A stretch of 64,000 nt of DNA from Calothrix membranacea FACHB-236 (GTDB lineage Bacteria > Cyanobacteriota > Cyanobacteriia > Cyanobacteriales > Nostocaceae). A model generated the notes under the pieces. It was given only the letters and a program-made list of their open reading frames with translations. It searched no databases and was not told the origin of the DNA. Positions 18,223 through 27,474 of the stretch are shown one piece after another. The stretch covers positions 55,620 through 119,619 of the forward strand of contig NZ_JACJPX010000015.1 in NCBI RefSeq assembly GCF_014696315.1, read 5' to 3'. Numbering within the stretch: the stretch's first letter is position 1; every line of letters begins with the position of its first letter. The position numbers and the translations under genes are program-made.

Positions 18223-18721
18223 CTCGTTAAATCTAACTTTTAAATTAGCACTGTTAGAGCCTATTTTATTAACCCAGATTTTTGCCAAACTAACATCTTT
18301 AGGTCGTATTCACCGTTCCTACAGGTGTCGAATCCTCGTAAATTCTGTAAGTATAGAAAGATGGGTTTTGAAAACGGGGGTAGCATCAACTACTGTCTCA
18401 ACCCTGATTACTTGATACTTAGCGATCGCTTGCACCTAGAGAGAAAAGTCGAGAGGGCATTTTTTGAAGCAGGTAAGGCACTAGTACCGCCGTGAATTCA
18501 AAATTCAGACAGAGTAAGCTTTTTGTTGATTTTGTAGAGTTTATTTACGCCGTGCTGTACTAGCAGAATTGCGCGTTCGTCTCTGACGTTACCGGAGGCA
18601 TCGCAGGCTGTATTATTCAAAAACTAAGACAGAATTTGTTTGGATTTGACTTAGGAAGTGCGCGATGAAGGTAAGTTTTTGCTCCGTGCCAAAACTGCGA
18701 TCGCTGCCGATAAATCTTAAA
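18223..18721. other. Non-coding stretch with repeat debris
   Basis: No gene is supported. Near 18545-18560 lies ACGCCGTGCTGTACTAG, the reverse complement of a motif (TACAGCACGGC-TAAATAAAC) that also occurs near 60228-60250, probably the end of a dispersed element. A short GC-rich palindrome-like stretch (ACCGGAGGCATCGCAGG) is at about 18590-18606. Confidence 0.35.
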
Positions 18722-18920
18722 GATGAGTTAGCTAATACAAGTAAGCTTGTCATCAAAGGAGATGCAAATTATCGCCGATTATTAGGATCTCATCATTGAG
18801 ATATAACTGCTAACATTGCAGATATAGTTTGTGATTTACCTGCACCAATGGTAGCTTTACGTACCTTAAAGTCAGAAGTAGCAGCAAGTTTAAAACCGGA
18901 AATTGTTGAAGAACTTGCTC
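18722..18920 (+). pseudogene. DUF89 (ARMT1-like damage-control phosphatase) remnant
   Basis: The plus strand reads LVIKGDANYRRLLGSHH, a TGA stop, then ADIVCDLPAPMVALRTLKSE in the same frame, with VAASLKPEI following. These are the hallmark C-terminal motifs of DUF89 family proteins (GDANYRRL and the F-AP-LALRTLKSEV strand), which are metal-dependent phosphatases acting on damaged phosphometabolites. The N-terminal two thirds are absent and an internal stop is present, so this is a dead fragment. Confidence 0.65.
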
Positions 18921-19118
18921 CCATCAGATCCCTGTTGGTTAATAAATCGCCAATGGGGTGTGATTCAATTTGTTATTTTTTTGAGGGGATTAAATATTAA
19001 TCTTTACCTGCATCAGTGCAATTAATGATTAAATCAGTAACAGAGTTGTCAGACTTAAAATAAAGCTATGTATTGATTGCATAGCTTTTTCAGTAGCAAA
19101 ATTAGGGATTTTATCAAA

Positions 19119-20012
19119 ATGACCAGCGAACAAACAGAAATAGAACAGGCCGCACAGACCGAAGAACAAACACCATCTGGGATATTTCAAGCAATTGGCG
19201 TAATTACAGGGGATGTGGCTTTTATCAAAGATGAGGACAGAGATAAATACATTGCAAACATCACCATCGGGCAGTACAAGTACAACCTCTTTCCTCATGG
19301 CTCATCATGGAGCAAATTAGCATCTTTTCATGGGCTGCGGAAACAGATAGAATCTACAGGTATTAGTAAACAGAAATTGATTGTTTACCCCAAAATTACA
19401 CATTACCCAGGCAGGGAGCAGCAACATAAGATAGCATTCCAGCTGGTTGCCTTCGAGAACGATAATGTAGAAAATTCAATCTCACAGGAATTAAACGACC
19501 TGGAATTTAAGCTTTCTGGTTTATGGCAATTCATCCCAGTTTGTAGAACACCATGCATTACGATAATGAGGAATTTTAGTGATCAACGCTTGGAGTATAT
19601 CAAACAAGCTCAGTTAAGCAGCAAGGTCAATTTTATGAAAGCTGCTCATATTCCCTTGATGTGGAAAGATTCACCTGTAAAGCCTTTTAGGTTTAACCCA
19701 AAGTTGGAAAAAGAGCAGCAAGGAAAGGCAATGTTTGTCAGTATCAAAGCTAGGTTTATCCCTGGTAAAGATATGTTTGGCTTTGATTCTCTTTTAGGTA
19801 TGCCACAAGATGAACCGCCAAAGTATTTGAAAGCAGGTAAAAAAGATAAGGCAGAGGTACTGAAGAATAAGTTAGCTTTTAAGCGCCAAAGAACTTCTAA
19901 CGAACAGATGAAGGGAACTAATCAGCCGAAAGTTGTTCCCAAAAAACTTGACCCCATAGAAACCAGTCCAGCCACAGTCATAGAAAAGCCAAAACTAAAA
20001 CCTAAAAGCTAG
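19119..20012 (+). CDS. Conserved cyanobacterial protein of unknown function
   Basis: A protein of 297 residues from the ATG at 19119. An alternative TTG at 19077 would add 14 residues with no ribosome-binding site, whereas AGGG lies about 12 bp upstream of the ATG. There is no signal peptide or membrane segment. The N-terminal part (about 15-125) looks like a compact beta-rich domain (GIFQAIGVITGDVAFI, then YIANITIGQYKYNLF). The C-terminal ~80 residues are lysine-rich and probably disordered (KAGKKDKAEVLKNKLAFKRQ, ending KPKLKPKS), as in nucleic-acid-binding accessory proteins. I do not recognise the family by name. Its position in debris suggests an accessory or plasmid-derived gene. Confidence 0.7.
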   Translation: MTSEQTEIEQAAQTEEQTPSGIFQAIGVITGDVAFIKDEDRDKYIANITIGQYKYNLFPHGSSWSKLASFHGLRKQIESTGISKQKLIVYPKITHYPGREQQHKIAFQLVAFENDNVENSISQELNDLEFKLSGLWQFIPVCRTPCITIMRNFSDQRLEYIKQAQLSSKVNFMKAAHIPLMWKDSPVKPFRFNPKLEKEQQGKAMFVSIKARFIPGKDMFGFDSLLGMPQDEPPKYLKAGKKDKAEVLKNKLAFKRQRTSNEQMKGTNQPKVVPKKLDPIETSPATVIEKPKLKPKS

Positions 20013-20024
20013 GCTTATTTAGCA

Positions 20025-20073
20025 ACGCATCTCAACAGAATCAATGGGTTTTCAGAGTTTTTGTGAGATGCGT
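20025..20073. terminator. Inverted repeat after the orphan gene
   Basis: Perfect 10-bp arms ACGCATCTCA and TGAGATGCGT with a 29-bp spacer, 13 bp after the stop at 20012. It could act as a terminator or be a small palindromic repeat. No U-tract follows. Confidence 0.35.
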
Positions 20074-20247
20074 CAATGAGTTCAATCTATTTGAACATAG
20101 AATTATGCTTGCTTCATAGAAAAGTATGAATAATTATTAAGTATACATTCTTCGCAATTATTAACCGTCTAAATGCGGGATAATATGCCTTAGCCTTGAG
20201 ACAAAAGTTCTACCATTGGTGCGTATTTATCAAAGGAAGATTCATTA

Positions 20248-20757
20248 ATGGCTAAAAATTCTTTTTGGAGTCGTCGGGCAATTTTGAAAGGCATGGGTAT
20301 TGCTAGCATTGTGACTTTAGCTGCTTTCCCTACACTAAGTATCGCCAGAGCAAGCTATGCAAGTATACCTTCAAGAGGACGGACTAAACAAAAAGGAGCA
20401 GTAGGCTCATGGTCATTTATTATCAGTTTTGCCAATGGTTCACAAGATAGGTCACTGGGAGCTTTCACGTCTGATGGTATTACCATAATTACAAATGAAC
20501 GTACTAAATCCACAGGATTTGGAGTTTGGGAAAGTACTGGCTCTAATACATTTACCTATAAATTTCGCGAACCAATATATGAGCCAAACGGTAATTTATT
20601 CGGGGAAGTTTATGTTGTCCAAGACGCAGTTTTAAATGAAATAATTGATGAATTTAATAGCACAGGCAAAGGAACTGTATATGATTTAAATGGCAAGATA
20701 ATTGCCGTTGAAAATACTACAGCCAAAGCAACCCGTATTAGAAACGAAAATTTCTAA
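20248..20757 (+). CDS. Small Tat-exported protein of unknown function
   Basis: A protein of 169 residues. The N-terminus has a twin-arginine motif (WSRRAILKG) and a hydrophobic stretch (IASIVTLAAFPTLSIARA), so it is probably exported by the Tat pathway. The mature part is a beta-rich lipocalin-like or calycin-like fold by its pattern (GSWSFIISFANGSQ; GAFTSDGITIITNER; GVWESTGSNTFTYKF; GEVYVVQDAVL). Similar short proteins occur in cyanobacteria and actinobacteria without known function. It is a single gene with an AT-rich upstream region and a GAAGGA-like ribosome-binding site about 10 bp before the ATG. Confidence 0.7.
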   Translation: MAKNSFWSRRAILKGMGIASIVTLAAFPTLSIARASYASIPSRGRTKQKGAVGSWSFIISFANGSQDRSLGAFTSDGITIITNERTKSTGFGVWESTGSNTFTYKFREPIYEPNGNLFGEVYVVQDAVLNEIIDEFNSTGKGTVYDLNGKIIAVENTTAKATRIRNENF

Positions 20758-20822
20758 CTACTTCCAATTTCTTATACAGCAGATTTGATATTTATGAGGT
20801 ACAGCAACTAATTGAAAAAAGT

Positions 20823-20873
20823 AATGAGTAATAAGTAAATTTCCTACTCATTACTCATAACTTATTACTCATT
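20823..20873. repeat. Long palindrome built of heptamer-like repeats
   Basis: Perfect 14-bp arms AATGAGTAATAAGT and ACTTATTACTCATT with a 23-bp centre that itself repeats ACTCATT units. An outer pair, GAGGTAC (about 20795) and GTACCTC (about 20882), extends the dyad. It lies downstream of the Tat protein gene and could stabilise or end its transcript. Confidence 0.5.
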
Positions 20874-20914
20874 TCTCATGATGTACCTCACTTACTTCAA
20901 AAGTGCTGTATATG

Positions 20915-21078
20915 AGAGATGATTTATAAAGTAAACCTTAAATTGTAGGATGCGTTAGCGATAGCGTAACGCATCGAGAAAGATGGTGCGTTACGGCTAA
21001 TTATTACTCTCTTAAGTTCCGAAATCCTTGCACAGCCGTAACACACCCTACTTAATATTTACTTTATAAATAGCCTCT
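20915..21078. mobile_element. MITE, copy A (ends with TTTATAAAGTAAA)
   Basis: A 164-bp non-coding element with imperfect terminal inverted repeats. The left end reads AGAGATGATTTATAAAGTAA; the right end reads the reverse of AGAGGCTATTTATAAAGTAA. The interior holds GATGCGTTAGCG...CGTAACGCATC and GGTGCGTTACGGCTA...AGCCGTAACACACC inverted pairs. Related copies are found at 60012-60220 and, partly, ending at 31153. There is no transposase, so it would be mobilised in trans. Confidence 0.65.
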
Positions 21079-21551
21079 GAGTTGGAAATTTAGTTAATAG
21101 CTGGGAATGTTTAATTATAAAAAAGTCACTTCTGGTTTATTAAATAGTCCACCAATCATCAATGCTTCAGTGAAGATGAGTGGAAAGTTAGTTGCATAAG
21201 ATTTGCACCTAATGAGCCAACACAAAATCCTATAGAGGATATTTGGTTGTACGCTAAAAACTTGATCAGAGAATTTTACTACTCATGCAAATCATTTAAC
21301 CAAGTCAAGAGATTATTTGAACTCGTTACCAATCATCAAGTTTTTAATTTTCTGAAAATATTTATGTATGGTTCATTTTTGTCACAACTCATTTAGGATT
21401 GCTATAGTATAATTTAAATCTAGACTATACGTAGACGGGAATTAGCGATCGCTGTTAAGCAAAACTTTGCGATTTACTGAACCTACCCATCTATCGCATT
21501 CTTTTTTTTAATTGGTATAAGTTGCACAAAGGCTTTTGGGGCAATACTGAC
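21079..21551. other. AT-rich intergenic region upstream of the FHA-like gene
   Basis: About 470 bp between the MITE and the exoprotein gene with no supported gene. A short frame near 21200-21350 (reading NEPTQNPIEDIWLYAKNL) resembles the tail of an IS630-type transposase (the N-P-I-E-D-I-W-x-x-A-K motif), so this is probably IS debris with internal stops. A HIP1 octamer lies at about 21445. Confidence 0.45.
21203..21355 (+). pseudogene. IS630-type transposase C-terminal remnant
   Basis: In one plus-strand frame the sequence reads APNEPTQNPIEDIWLYAKNL, followed by IREFYYSCKSFNQVKRLFEL. This matches the conserved C-terminal part of IS630-family DDE transposases, where P-x-x-N-P-I-E-x-x-W contains the catalytic glutamate. 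No upstream DDE domain remains. Only about 50 residues can be recognised. Confidence 0.5.
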
Positions 21552-24500
21552 ATGATTTTATGTACTCGTCAGCAATTATGGCAATTGAGGTTAGTAATTG
21601 TATTGGTAATAACTAGTTTTACTACTGGATTGAAGGATTTTGCAAGCGCTCAAATTATACCAGATAGCTCATTAGGTGTAGAAAGTTCCATAGTTACACC
21701 AAATGCTACGATTCAAGGATTACCTGCAAACTTAATTGAAGGTGGTGCTAGCAGAGGTACAAACCTATTCCAGAGTTTCTTAAAATTTAATGTTAGTGAT
21801 GGACAACGAGTCTACTTTGCTAATCCTACAGGTATTGAAAATATCTTCACTCGAATTACAGGTAATGAACCTTCAAAGATTCTTGGGACTTTGGGTGTAG
21901 ATGGTCAAGCAAATCTATTTTTTCTCAATCCCAATGGTATCATTTTTGGGTCAAATGTGCGCTTAGATATTGCAGGTTCATTTTTGGCAACAACAGCCAA
22001 TAGTTTTGTATTTGAAAATGGCTTAAAGTTTAGTGCTACCAATCCCGAAGCTGCGCCACTGCTAACAGTTAGCTTGCGTCCAGGGTTACAATTTGGCGCG
22101 AATTTATCTGCAACTATTAATAATACTGGAAACTTACAAGTTGGGCAAGATTTGACTCTGGTAGCTGGTAATCTTGACTTACAAGGTCAATTACAAGCAG
22201 GCAGAAATTTAACCCTAGAAGCTCAAAATACTATCAAAGTAACAGATATTATTTATAATAATTTACTGGGTTTTGGTGGAGATATAGCTATTACCTCATC
22301 TGGTGATATTAATGTAGGTAATATCAAAGTAGATAGTAATTCTAATAATGATGACTATAGTATCATTAGCATCAAGTCTACCAGCGGTTCTGTCTACTTA
22401 AATAATTCTAATTTAAATACTAACAATATTGGCTCTGGCTATGCAGGAGATATTGCTATTAGCGCTAGAGGGGAAGTTAAAATTGAGAATAGCAAAATTG
22501 CAACTACAGGTAACCTCGGTAAAATATTGATTGGTGCTTCAGAATATGCAGATTTTTCACCGCAAACAGTCAGTATTACAAATACTCGCATCAATAATAT
22601 TAATTTTGATGATAGTAATGAAGTCGGCAATATTATAGTTAAATCTTTAGGAAATTTATTACTAGATAACAGTAATCTTGAAACTTTAACTAATAGTTCA
22701 GCTAAGGGTGGAGATATTAATATTGTAGCTGGCTCAGTATCTTTATTAAATAACAGTTCTCTCTTTACTAATACTCTCGGCAATGGCAAAGCCGGAAGTA
22801 TAGCTGTGAACTCAACTGCTGGTACAGTCTCATTATCACAAAGTAGTATCAATACTGGCAGCAACAAGCTGACAGTAAATATCCAAAATTTATCTGAGCA
22901 ATCAGGCGGAGGTGGCGGAGATATTAATATTACTGCTTCTGCTTTATATTTAACAAACAGTTCTTTTCTCAATGCTAGTAGTTTGGGTGTGGGAGATAGC
23001 GGCAACGTTAATATTACAGCAGATAAAACAGTAAATTTTACCGACAACTCTATTTTAAATGCGAGAACGTATCTGCGGGGAAATGCAGGTAATGTTAATA
23101 TTAAATCTCAGGAAATTGCTTTCAGTAAAGAATCTATAATTCAAGCTACAACGTTTGGTAGTGGTAACGCAGGTAATCTCAATATCACCGCTCAATCATT
23201 CTCTTTAAGCGATACATCCAGAATAGATGCTCAAACTTTTGGTAGCGGTAATGCTGGTAATATCAATATTAAAACGCAATCTCTAGCTCTTACAGAAGGA
23301 GCAAGAATTAATGCCGAAACATTTGCTAGTGGCAATGGTGGCAATATTATTATTAATCCTCTTAACGATGAAAACCAAGCCACTGCTTCTGTTACTATAT
23401 CCGGTTCAGCACCTGCGATTAAATTTTCTAGTGGTTTGTCTGTGAATACTGAGAGCGAGAAAGCTGATGCTGGATCTGGTGGCAATATTACTATTAAAAC
23501 TGGAACATTAAATATTAGTGATAGTGGAGTTTTAAGCGCTCCTTCTAAAAGTAGCGGTAACGGTGGCAATATCAATATTAATGTGAATAATCTTCAGCTT
23601 ACAAGCGGCGGTCAAATTGTCACTAATGCTTATAGAAGTGGACAAGCAGGTAGCGTTAAAATTAATGCAAATAATAATATTACAATTGCTGGGCAAAATT
23701 ATGAATACGAACAACGACTTAATGCACTGAAAACAAGAATTGATATTTTGAAATCTATTTACGATGCCCTTACTTTTGAAAATGACCCAGGAAGTCAACG
23801 GACATTTGACCCTATTAATAACTTAATTAATAATTTGACTGCCTTACTAGCTAACCAAAATTATGCTCAACTATTCAATGAACTGAAACAACGACTTGCA
23901 GAATTTAAAAATAGCTACGATTTTTCACTAATTGCCAATAACCCAGAACTTAGCATCTTACTGAAACCAATTAGTAGCTTAATTGATGACTTAAATAACT
24001 TTGATGAAATTATCCTTGCGGTTCAAGACCCTGTTTTTGCTCAAAAACTAAATGAACTGCAACAGCAACTCAGTCAATTTCAATATGCTTATAATTTCGT
24101 TTTACCGCAAACTGAGGGTGAAATTAGGCGAATACTTGGCCCCATTAATCAATATAGTGGGCTGTTCGCCAATACAGAAGCAAACTCTACTGGCAACGGC
24201 GGTACAATCAACATTGACCCGCAGCAAGTGACTATTCAAGATACTGCGAGAATTTCTGTAGATAGCCAGGGTACGGGTGTGGCTGGGAATATTAGCATTA
24301 CAGCTAATCGGTTGACTCTGGATAATCAAGCCACAATTACAGCCGATACAAATAGCGGTCAAGGCGGTAGTATAAACCTCAACTTGCAAGATTTGCTGCT
24401 GTTTCGCCGCCAAAGTGTTGTATCTACTACCGCAGGGAGACAAGGTGCGGGTGGTGACGGAGGTGCGATCGCTATTAATCTAGATCCTAACCAAGGCTTT

Positions 24501-25127
24501 ATCATCTCTCCATCTTCGGAAAATAATGATATCGCTGCCAACGCTTTTTCCGGTAGCGGGGGTACTATCGAAATCAACGCTAAAGGCGTAATTGGATTAG
24601 CCACCCTCACCCGACAAGAACTTGAGCAAAAATTAGGTACAACCGACCCAGAGAAACTTAACTCACAATTTTTAGCCAGCAACGATATTACAGCCATTTC
24701 CCAAACCAACCCGCAGTTAAACGGTATAGTCAGCATCAGTTCCCCAGATATTGACCCCAGCAAAGGAATAGTTTCCTTACCTACAAATGCTTCTGATCCT
24801 TCCCAGCAAATTGCTCAAAGCTGTGGCGCTGTCATTGGAAAAGTAGCTAGTGCATTTACTGATATAGGAAATGGCGGTTTACCTCCTAAACCTGACGAAT
24901 TGCTCAGTAGTGATACTGTCTGGCAAGATATCCGATTGAGAAATAGTACAACAGAACAGGGAAATATAACTCAGGCTACAGTAAACCCAGTCAAACCAAA
25001 GTCAGTATTAATTATGCCTGCGACTGGTTGGGTATTCAACGATAATGGCGAAGTTACACTCATATCTCATACACCTAAATCTTCTGCTTCCTGGCTAAAT
25101 TATTCTAGCTGCGCTGCTAAAAGATAA
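21552..25127 (+). CDS. Filamentous-haemagglutinin-type two-partner-secretion exoprotein (TpsA-like)
   Basis: About 1191 residues from the ATG at 21552 (an upstream in-frame TTG at 21522 is less likely). A signal peptide (to about residue 34, ending ASAQ) precedes the TPS/FHA N-terminal domain with its NLFQSFLKFNV, FANPTGIENIFTRITG and LFFLNPNGIIFG motifs. A long right-handed beta-helix of G-N-A-G-N-I/N-I-T repeats follows. At residues about 716-877 the helix is interrupted by three helical repeat units. The C-terminus has the usual cyanobacterial CGAV...LPPKPDELLSSDTVWQD box. Such proteins are secreted through an Omp85-type TpsB partner, which is not in this window. The role is probably adhesion or surface interaction. 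Confidence 0.9.
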   Translation: MILCTRQQLWQLRLVIVLVITSFTTGLKDFASAQIIPDSSLGVESSIVTPNATIQGLPANLIEGGASRGTNLFQSFLKFNVSDGQRVYFANPTGIENIFTRITGNEPSKILGTLGVDGQANLFFLNPNGIIFGSNVRLDIAGSFLATTANSFVFENGLKFSATNPEAAPLLTVSLRPGLQFGANLSATINNTGNLQVGQDLTLVAGNLDLQGQLQAGRNLTLEAQNTIKVTDIIYNNLLGFGGDIAITSSGDINVGNIKVDSNSNNDDYSIISIKSTSGSVYLNNSNLNTNNIGSGYAGDIAISARGEVKIENSKIATTGNLGKILIGASEYADFSPQTVSITNTRINNINFDDSNEVGNIIVKSLGNLLLDNSNLETLTNSSAKGGDINIVAGSVSLLNNSSLFTNTLGNGKAGSIAVNSTAGTVSLSQSSINTGSNKLTVNIQNLSEQSGGGGGDINITASALYLTNSSFLNASSLGVGDSGNVNITADKTVNFTDNSILNARTYLRGNAGNVNIKSQEIAFSKESIIQATTFGSGNAGNLNITAQSFSLSDTSRIDAQTFGSGNAGNINIKTQSLALTEGARINAETFASGNGGNIIINPLNDENQATASVTISGSAPAIKFSSGLSVNTESEKADAGSGGNITIKTGTLNISDSGVLSAPSKSSGNGGNININVNNLQLTSGGQIVTNAYRSGQAGSVKINANNNITIAGQNYEYEQRLNALKTRIDILKSIYDALTFENDPGSQRTFDPINNLINNLTALLANQNYAQLFNELKQRLAEFKNSYDFSLIANNPELSILLKPISSLIDDLNNFDEIILAVQDPVFAQKLNELQQQLSQFQYAYNFVLPQTEGEIRRILGPINQYSGLFANTEANSTGNGGTINIDPQQVTIQDTARISVDSQGTGVAGNISITANRLTLDNQATITADTNSGQGGSINLNLQDLLLFRRQSVVSTTAGRQGAGGDGGAIAINLDPNQGFIISPSSENNDIAANAFSGSGGTIEINAKGVIGLATLTRQELEQKLGTTDPEKLNSQFLASNDITAISQTNPQLNGIVSISSPDIDPSKGIVSLPTNASDPSQQIAQSCGAVIGKVASAFTDIGNGGLPPKPDELLSSDTVWQDIRLRNSTTEQGNITQATVNPVKPKSVLIMPATGWVFNDNGEVTLISHTPKSSASWLNYSSCAAKR

Positions 25128-25213
25128 AAATTTGTAAGTAAGTCAGTAGAAATAAACCAAACTATGTTGAAACACGTAAACAGGCTGGAAATCCTTACCA
25201 ATGACAAAGCGCG

Positions 25214-26101
25214 TCAATCTGTCAATTCCTGAATTACCTTGAGAAACTCGTGCAAGACAGGTGAGGTATCTTCTCGCCGCCAAAGAACTACAATTTCTCT
25301 TGTGAGATTTGCGTCTTGGATAGGTTTATAAACAACACCTTTGCGTTGAAGATTTTGGACATTGCTGGGCAAAAGTGCTACTCCCACCCCACCTGCAACT
25401 AAACTGAGAACTGTAATCATCCAGGTGGCTTCTTGAACCACATTGGGAAAAAAACCTGCTTGCTGACACAGGTGAATAATCTCAGTATAGGAAGGAACTA
25501 ATTCTGTAGAAGGTAACACAAAAGGTTCATTTGCTAAGTCTTGCAGAGGAATTTGTGACTGAGAAGCTAGGGGATGTGTTTTTGGTAATGCAATCACCAA
25601 AGACTCGCGCGCAATTGGTAAATAACACAAGCCAGTATTCTGTTGATAGGAATTGAGTAAGCGATCAAAAGCGATATCCAGACGACGATTGTGTAGTTCT
25701 TGAATTTGCTGTGCAGCTGTGAGTTCGCGCAGTACTAGCTTGACATTGGGAAAACGATCGCGGAATATTCGCAGCATATCAGGAAGCAAGCTATTGGCAA
25801 TAGAACTATTTGTACCTACTATCAACTCTCCAATTTCACCGCGGCTGGCGCGTTGTGTTTGAATAATTGCATGTTCGACTTGAGTTAAAACTAACCTTGC
25901 TTCTGCTAAAAATACTTGTCCCGCAGATGTTAGCTGCAGGGGACGCTTTTTGCGATTAAAGAGTTTTACGCCAATTTCCGCTTCTAGTGCGCTAATCTGC
26001 TGACTAAGGGGAGGTTGTGCAATATGCAAACGCTGCGCTGCATAGCTAAAGTTCTTTTCTTCAGCCACAGCAATAAAGTACCGCAAATGTCGAAGTTCCA
26101 T
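25214..26101 (-). CDS. LysR-family transcriptional regulator
   Basis: A regulator of 295 residues with the LysR winged HTH at residues 1-60 (MELRHLRYFIAVAEEKNFSY, then AAQRLHIAQPPLSQQISALE) and an effector-binding domain of the CbbR/BenM/CatM subgroup (LPDMLRIFRDRFPNVKLVL, ALPKTHPLA). It is divergent from the aspartoacylase gene with a 126-bp shared intergenic region, the classic LysR-target layout, so that gene is its most likely target along with itself. It converges with the exoprotein gene. The effector is unknown. Confidence 0.88.
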   Translation of the reverse strand: MELRHLRYFIAVAEEKNFSYAAQRLHIAQPPLSQQISALEAEIGVKLFNRKKRPLQLTSAGQVFLAEARLVLTQVEHAIIQTQRASRGEIGELIVGTNSSIANSLLPDMLRIFRDRFPNVKLVLRELTAAQQIQELHNRRLDIAFDRLLNSYQQNTGLCYLPIARESLVIALPKTHPLASQSQIPLQDLANEPFVLPSTELVPSYTEIIHLCQQAGFFPNVVQEATWMITVLSLVAGGVGVALLPSNVQNLQRKGVVYKPIQDANLTREIVVLWRREDTSPVLHEFLKVIQELTD

Positions 26102-26227
26102 TGCTTGCCAGAACTACTATATTTTTAAAATATACTTTAGTTGTTAAAAAAGTATCTTCAATATAGTTGCTTTCGTTTATAGTCACAAACAAGGGCTATT
26201 GTGCAAAATTAAAATCAGGCTATCAGG

Positions 26228-27145
26228 GTGACCGCTATAAATATGAGTCAGATCAAACGTGTTGTGATTGTCGGTGGAACCCACGGAAATGAAATAACAG
26301 GAATTTATTTAGTGAAAAAATTTGAGCGATCGCCTAATTTGATTCAGCGCTCAAGTTTTGAAACCCTGACACTGATTGCTAATCCTAAAGCCTATGCAAT
26401 TGGGAAACGCTATACTGATACCGACCTCAATCGCTGTTTTCTCTCCCAAGATTTAGAAAACCCTAGTTTGTCTAGTTATGAAGCCCAACGAGCTAAGGTA
26501 ATTCATCAAACCTTTGGCGCTAAAGGTAGCCAGCCAGCAGATTTCGTCATAGATTTACACAGTTCTACGGCCAATATGGGACTGTCTATTATTTTAGGTA
26601 ATGAGAATTTATTAAATATTCAATTAGCAGCTTACCTGACATCGATAAGCCCCAAAGTTAAAGTACTTTATTCAACAACTAAAAATCAAGAAAGGTCTCA
26701 TCTCGATTCAATTTGTCAATTTGGCTGTACGCTTGAGGTTGGTGCAGTTGCTCAATGTGTTTTGGATGCCGCTTTATTCCAGGAAACGGAAGCAATTATT
26801 CACATAATTTTAGATTATTTGGAAGCCTACAATCAAAGAATGCCACTGCCTGGAAATAATACGCTGACAGCTTATCATAACATCGAGACAATAGACTATC
26901 CCAGAAATGAATTGGGAGAAATTCAGGCAATGATTCACCCAAGATTGCAATTTAGAGATTATCAACCACTTCATCCTGGCGAGCCGATTTTTTTAACATT
27001 TGATGGACAAGAAATTCCCTATGAAGGCGATTCAATTGTCTATCCAGTTTTTATTAATGAAGCAGCTTATTACGAAAAGGGGATTGCAATGTGTGTGACT
27101 GAAAAAAGGGATTTAGAAATAAAAAATTATGAATCACCTTGGTAA
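26228..27145 (+). CDS. Aspartoacylase-type zinc amidohydrolase
   Basis: A protein of 305 residues of the aspartoacylase/succinylglutamate desuccinylase family (M14-like zinc hydrolase). The family enzyme deacetylates N-acetyl-L-aspartate. Zinc ligands are visible in [10 protein letters not shown] (His and Glu, about residues 20-26) and in [12 protein letters not shown] (His). The DLNRCF substrate-binding motif and the catalytic-glutamate region [10 protein letters not shown] are present. The length fits the family. The first codon is GTG at 26228; an ATG five codons later (26243) is equally possible. It is divergent from a LysR gene. The true acyl-amino-acid substrate is not certain. Confidence 0.88.
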   Translation: MTAINMSQIKRVVIVGGTHGNEITGIYLVKKFERSPNLIQRSSFETLTLIANPKAYAIGKRYTDTDLNRCFLSQDLENPSLSSYEAQRAKVIHQTFGAKGSQPADFVIDLHSSTANMGLSIILGNENLLNIQLAAYLTSISPKVKVLYSTTKNQERSHLDSICQFGCTLEVGAVAQCVLDAALFQETEAIIHIILDYLEAYNQRMPLPGNNTLTAYHNIETIDYPRNELGEIQAMIHPRLQFRDYQPLHPGEPIFLTFDGQEIPYEGDSIVYPVFINEAAYYEKGIAMCVTEKRDLEIKNYESPW

Positions 27146-27474
27146 TTAGGGGAATATACTAAGTAGCTTGGTGTTAAAAATTATCGCTATGGCAAGGCAG
27201 GAGGCAGAAGGCAGTTCGCGCAAGCGTTGCCGAAGGCTAGGCAGTAGAGAAAAGAATTCTAGCTTTGTTTACCTTCCTTAACTTAGTTTTGTTTTTTCTC
27301 ACCAACTTACTTATGCTGAATACAGCTTATAAGGAAACGTCCTAACTGCAATCAAAGAGCCCAGATTCCGTCCCCTACTTGTAGAAAGCGCAAAAATCTA
27401 CCTAATGAGGAATTCTCGTGTCCAGTAAATTGCGTTAAATTGCACAAAATGAACTAATTTGTCGCTGCAAGTAG
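27146..27474. other. Intergenic region with short tandem repeats
   Basis: No gene is supported. Positions about 27190-27250 hold GGCAGGAGGCAGAAGGCAG-type repeats interrupted by a palindromic insert (TTCGCGCAAGCGTTGCCGAA), a common Nostocales intergenic repeat combination. The remainder is an AT-rich leader to the oxidoreductase gene. Confidence 0.4.

Noticed and set aside
22439..23047. Long minus-strand open frame inside the FHA-like gene
   Set aside because: The repeat structure of the beta-helix gene produces open frames on the opposite strand; the composition is low-complexity Leu/Pro/Ser with no domain.
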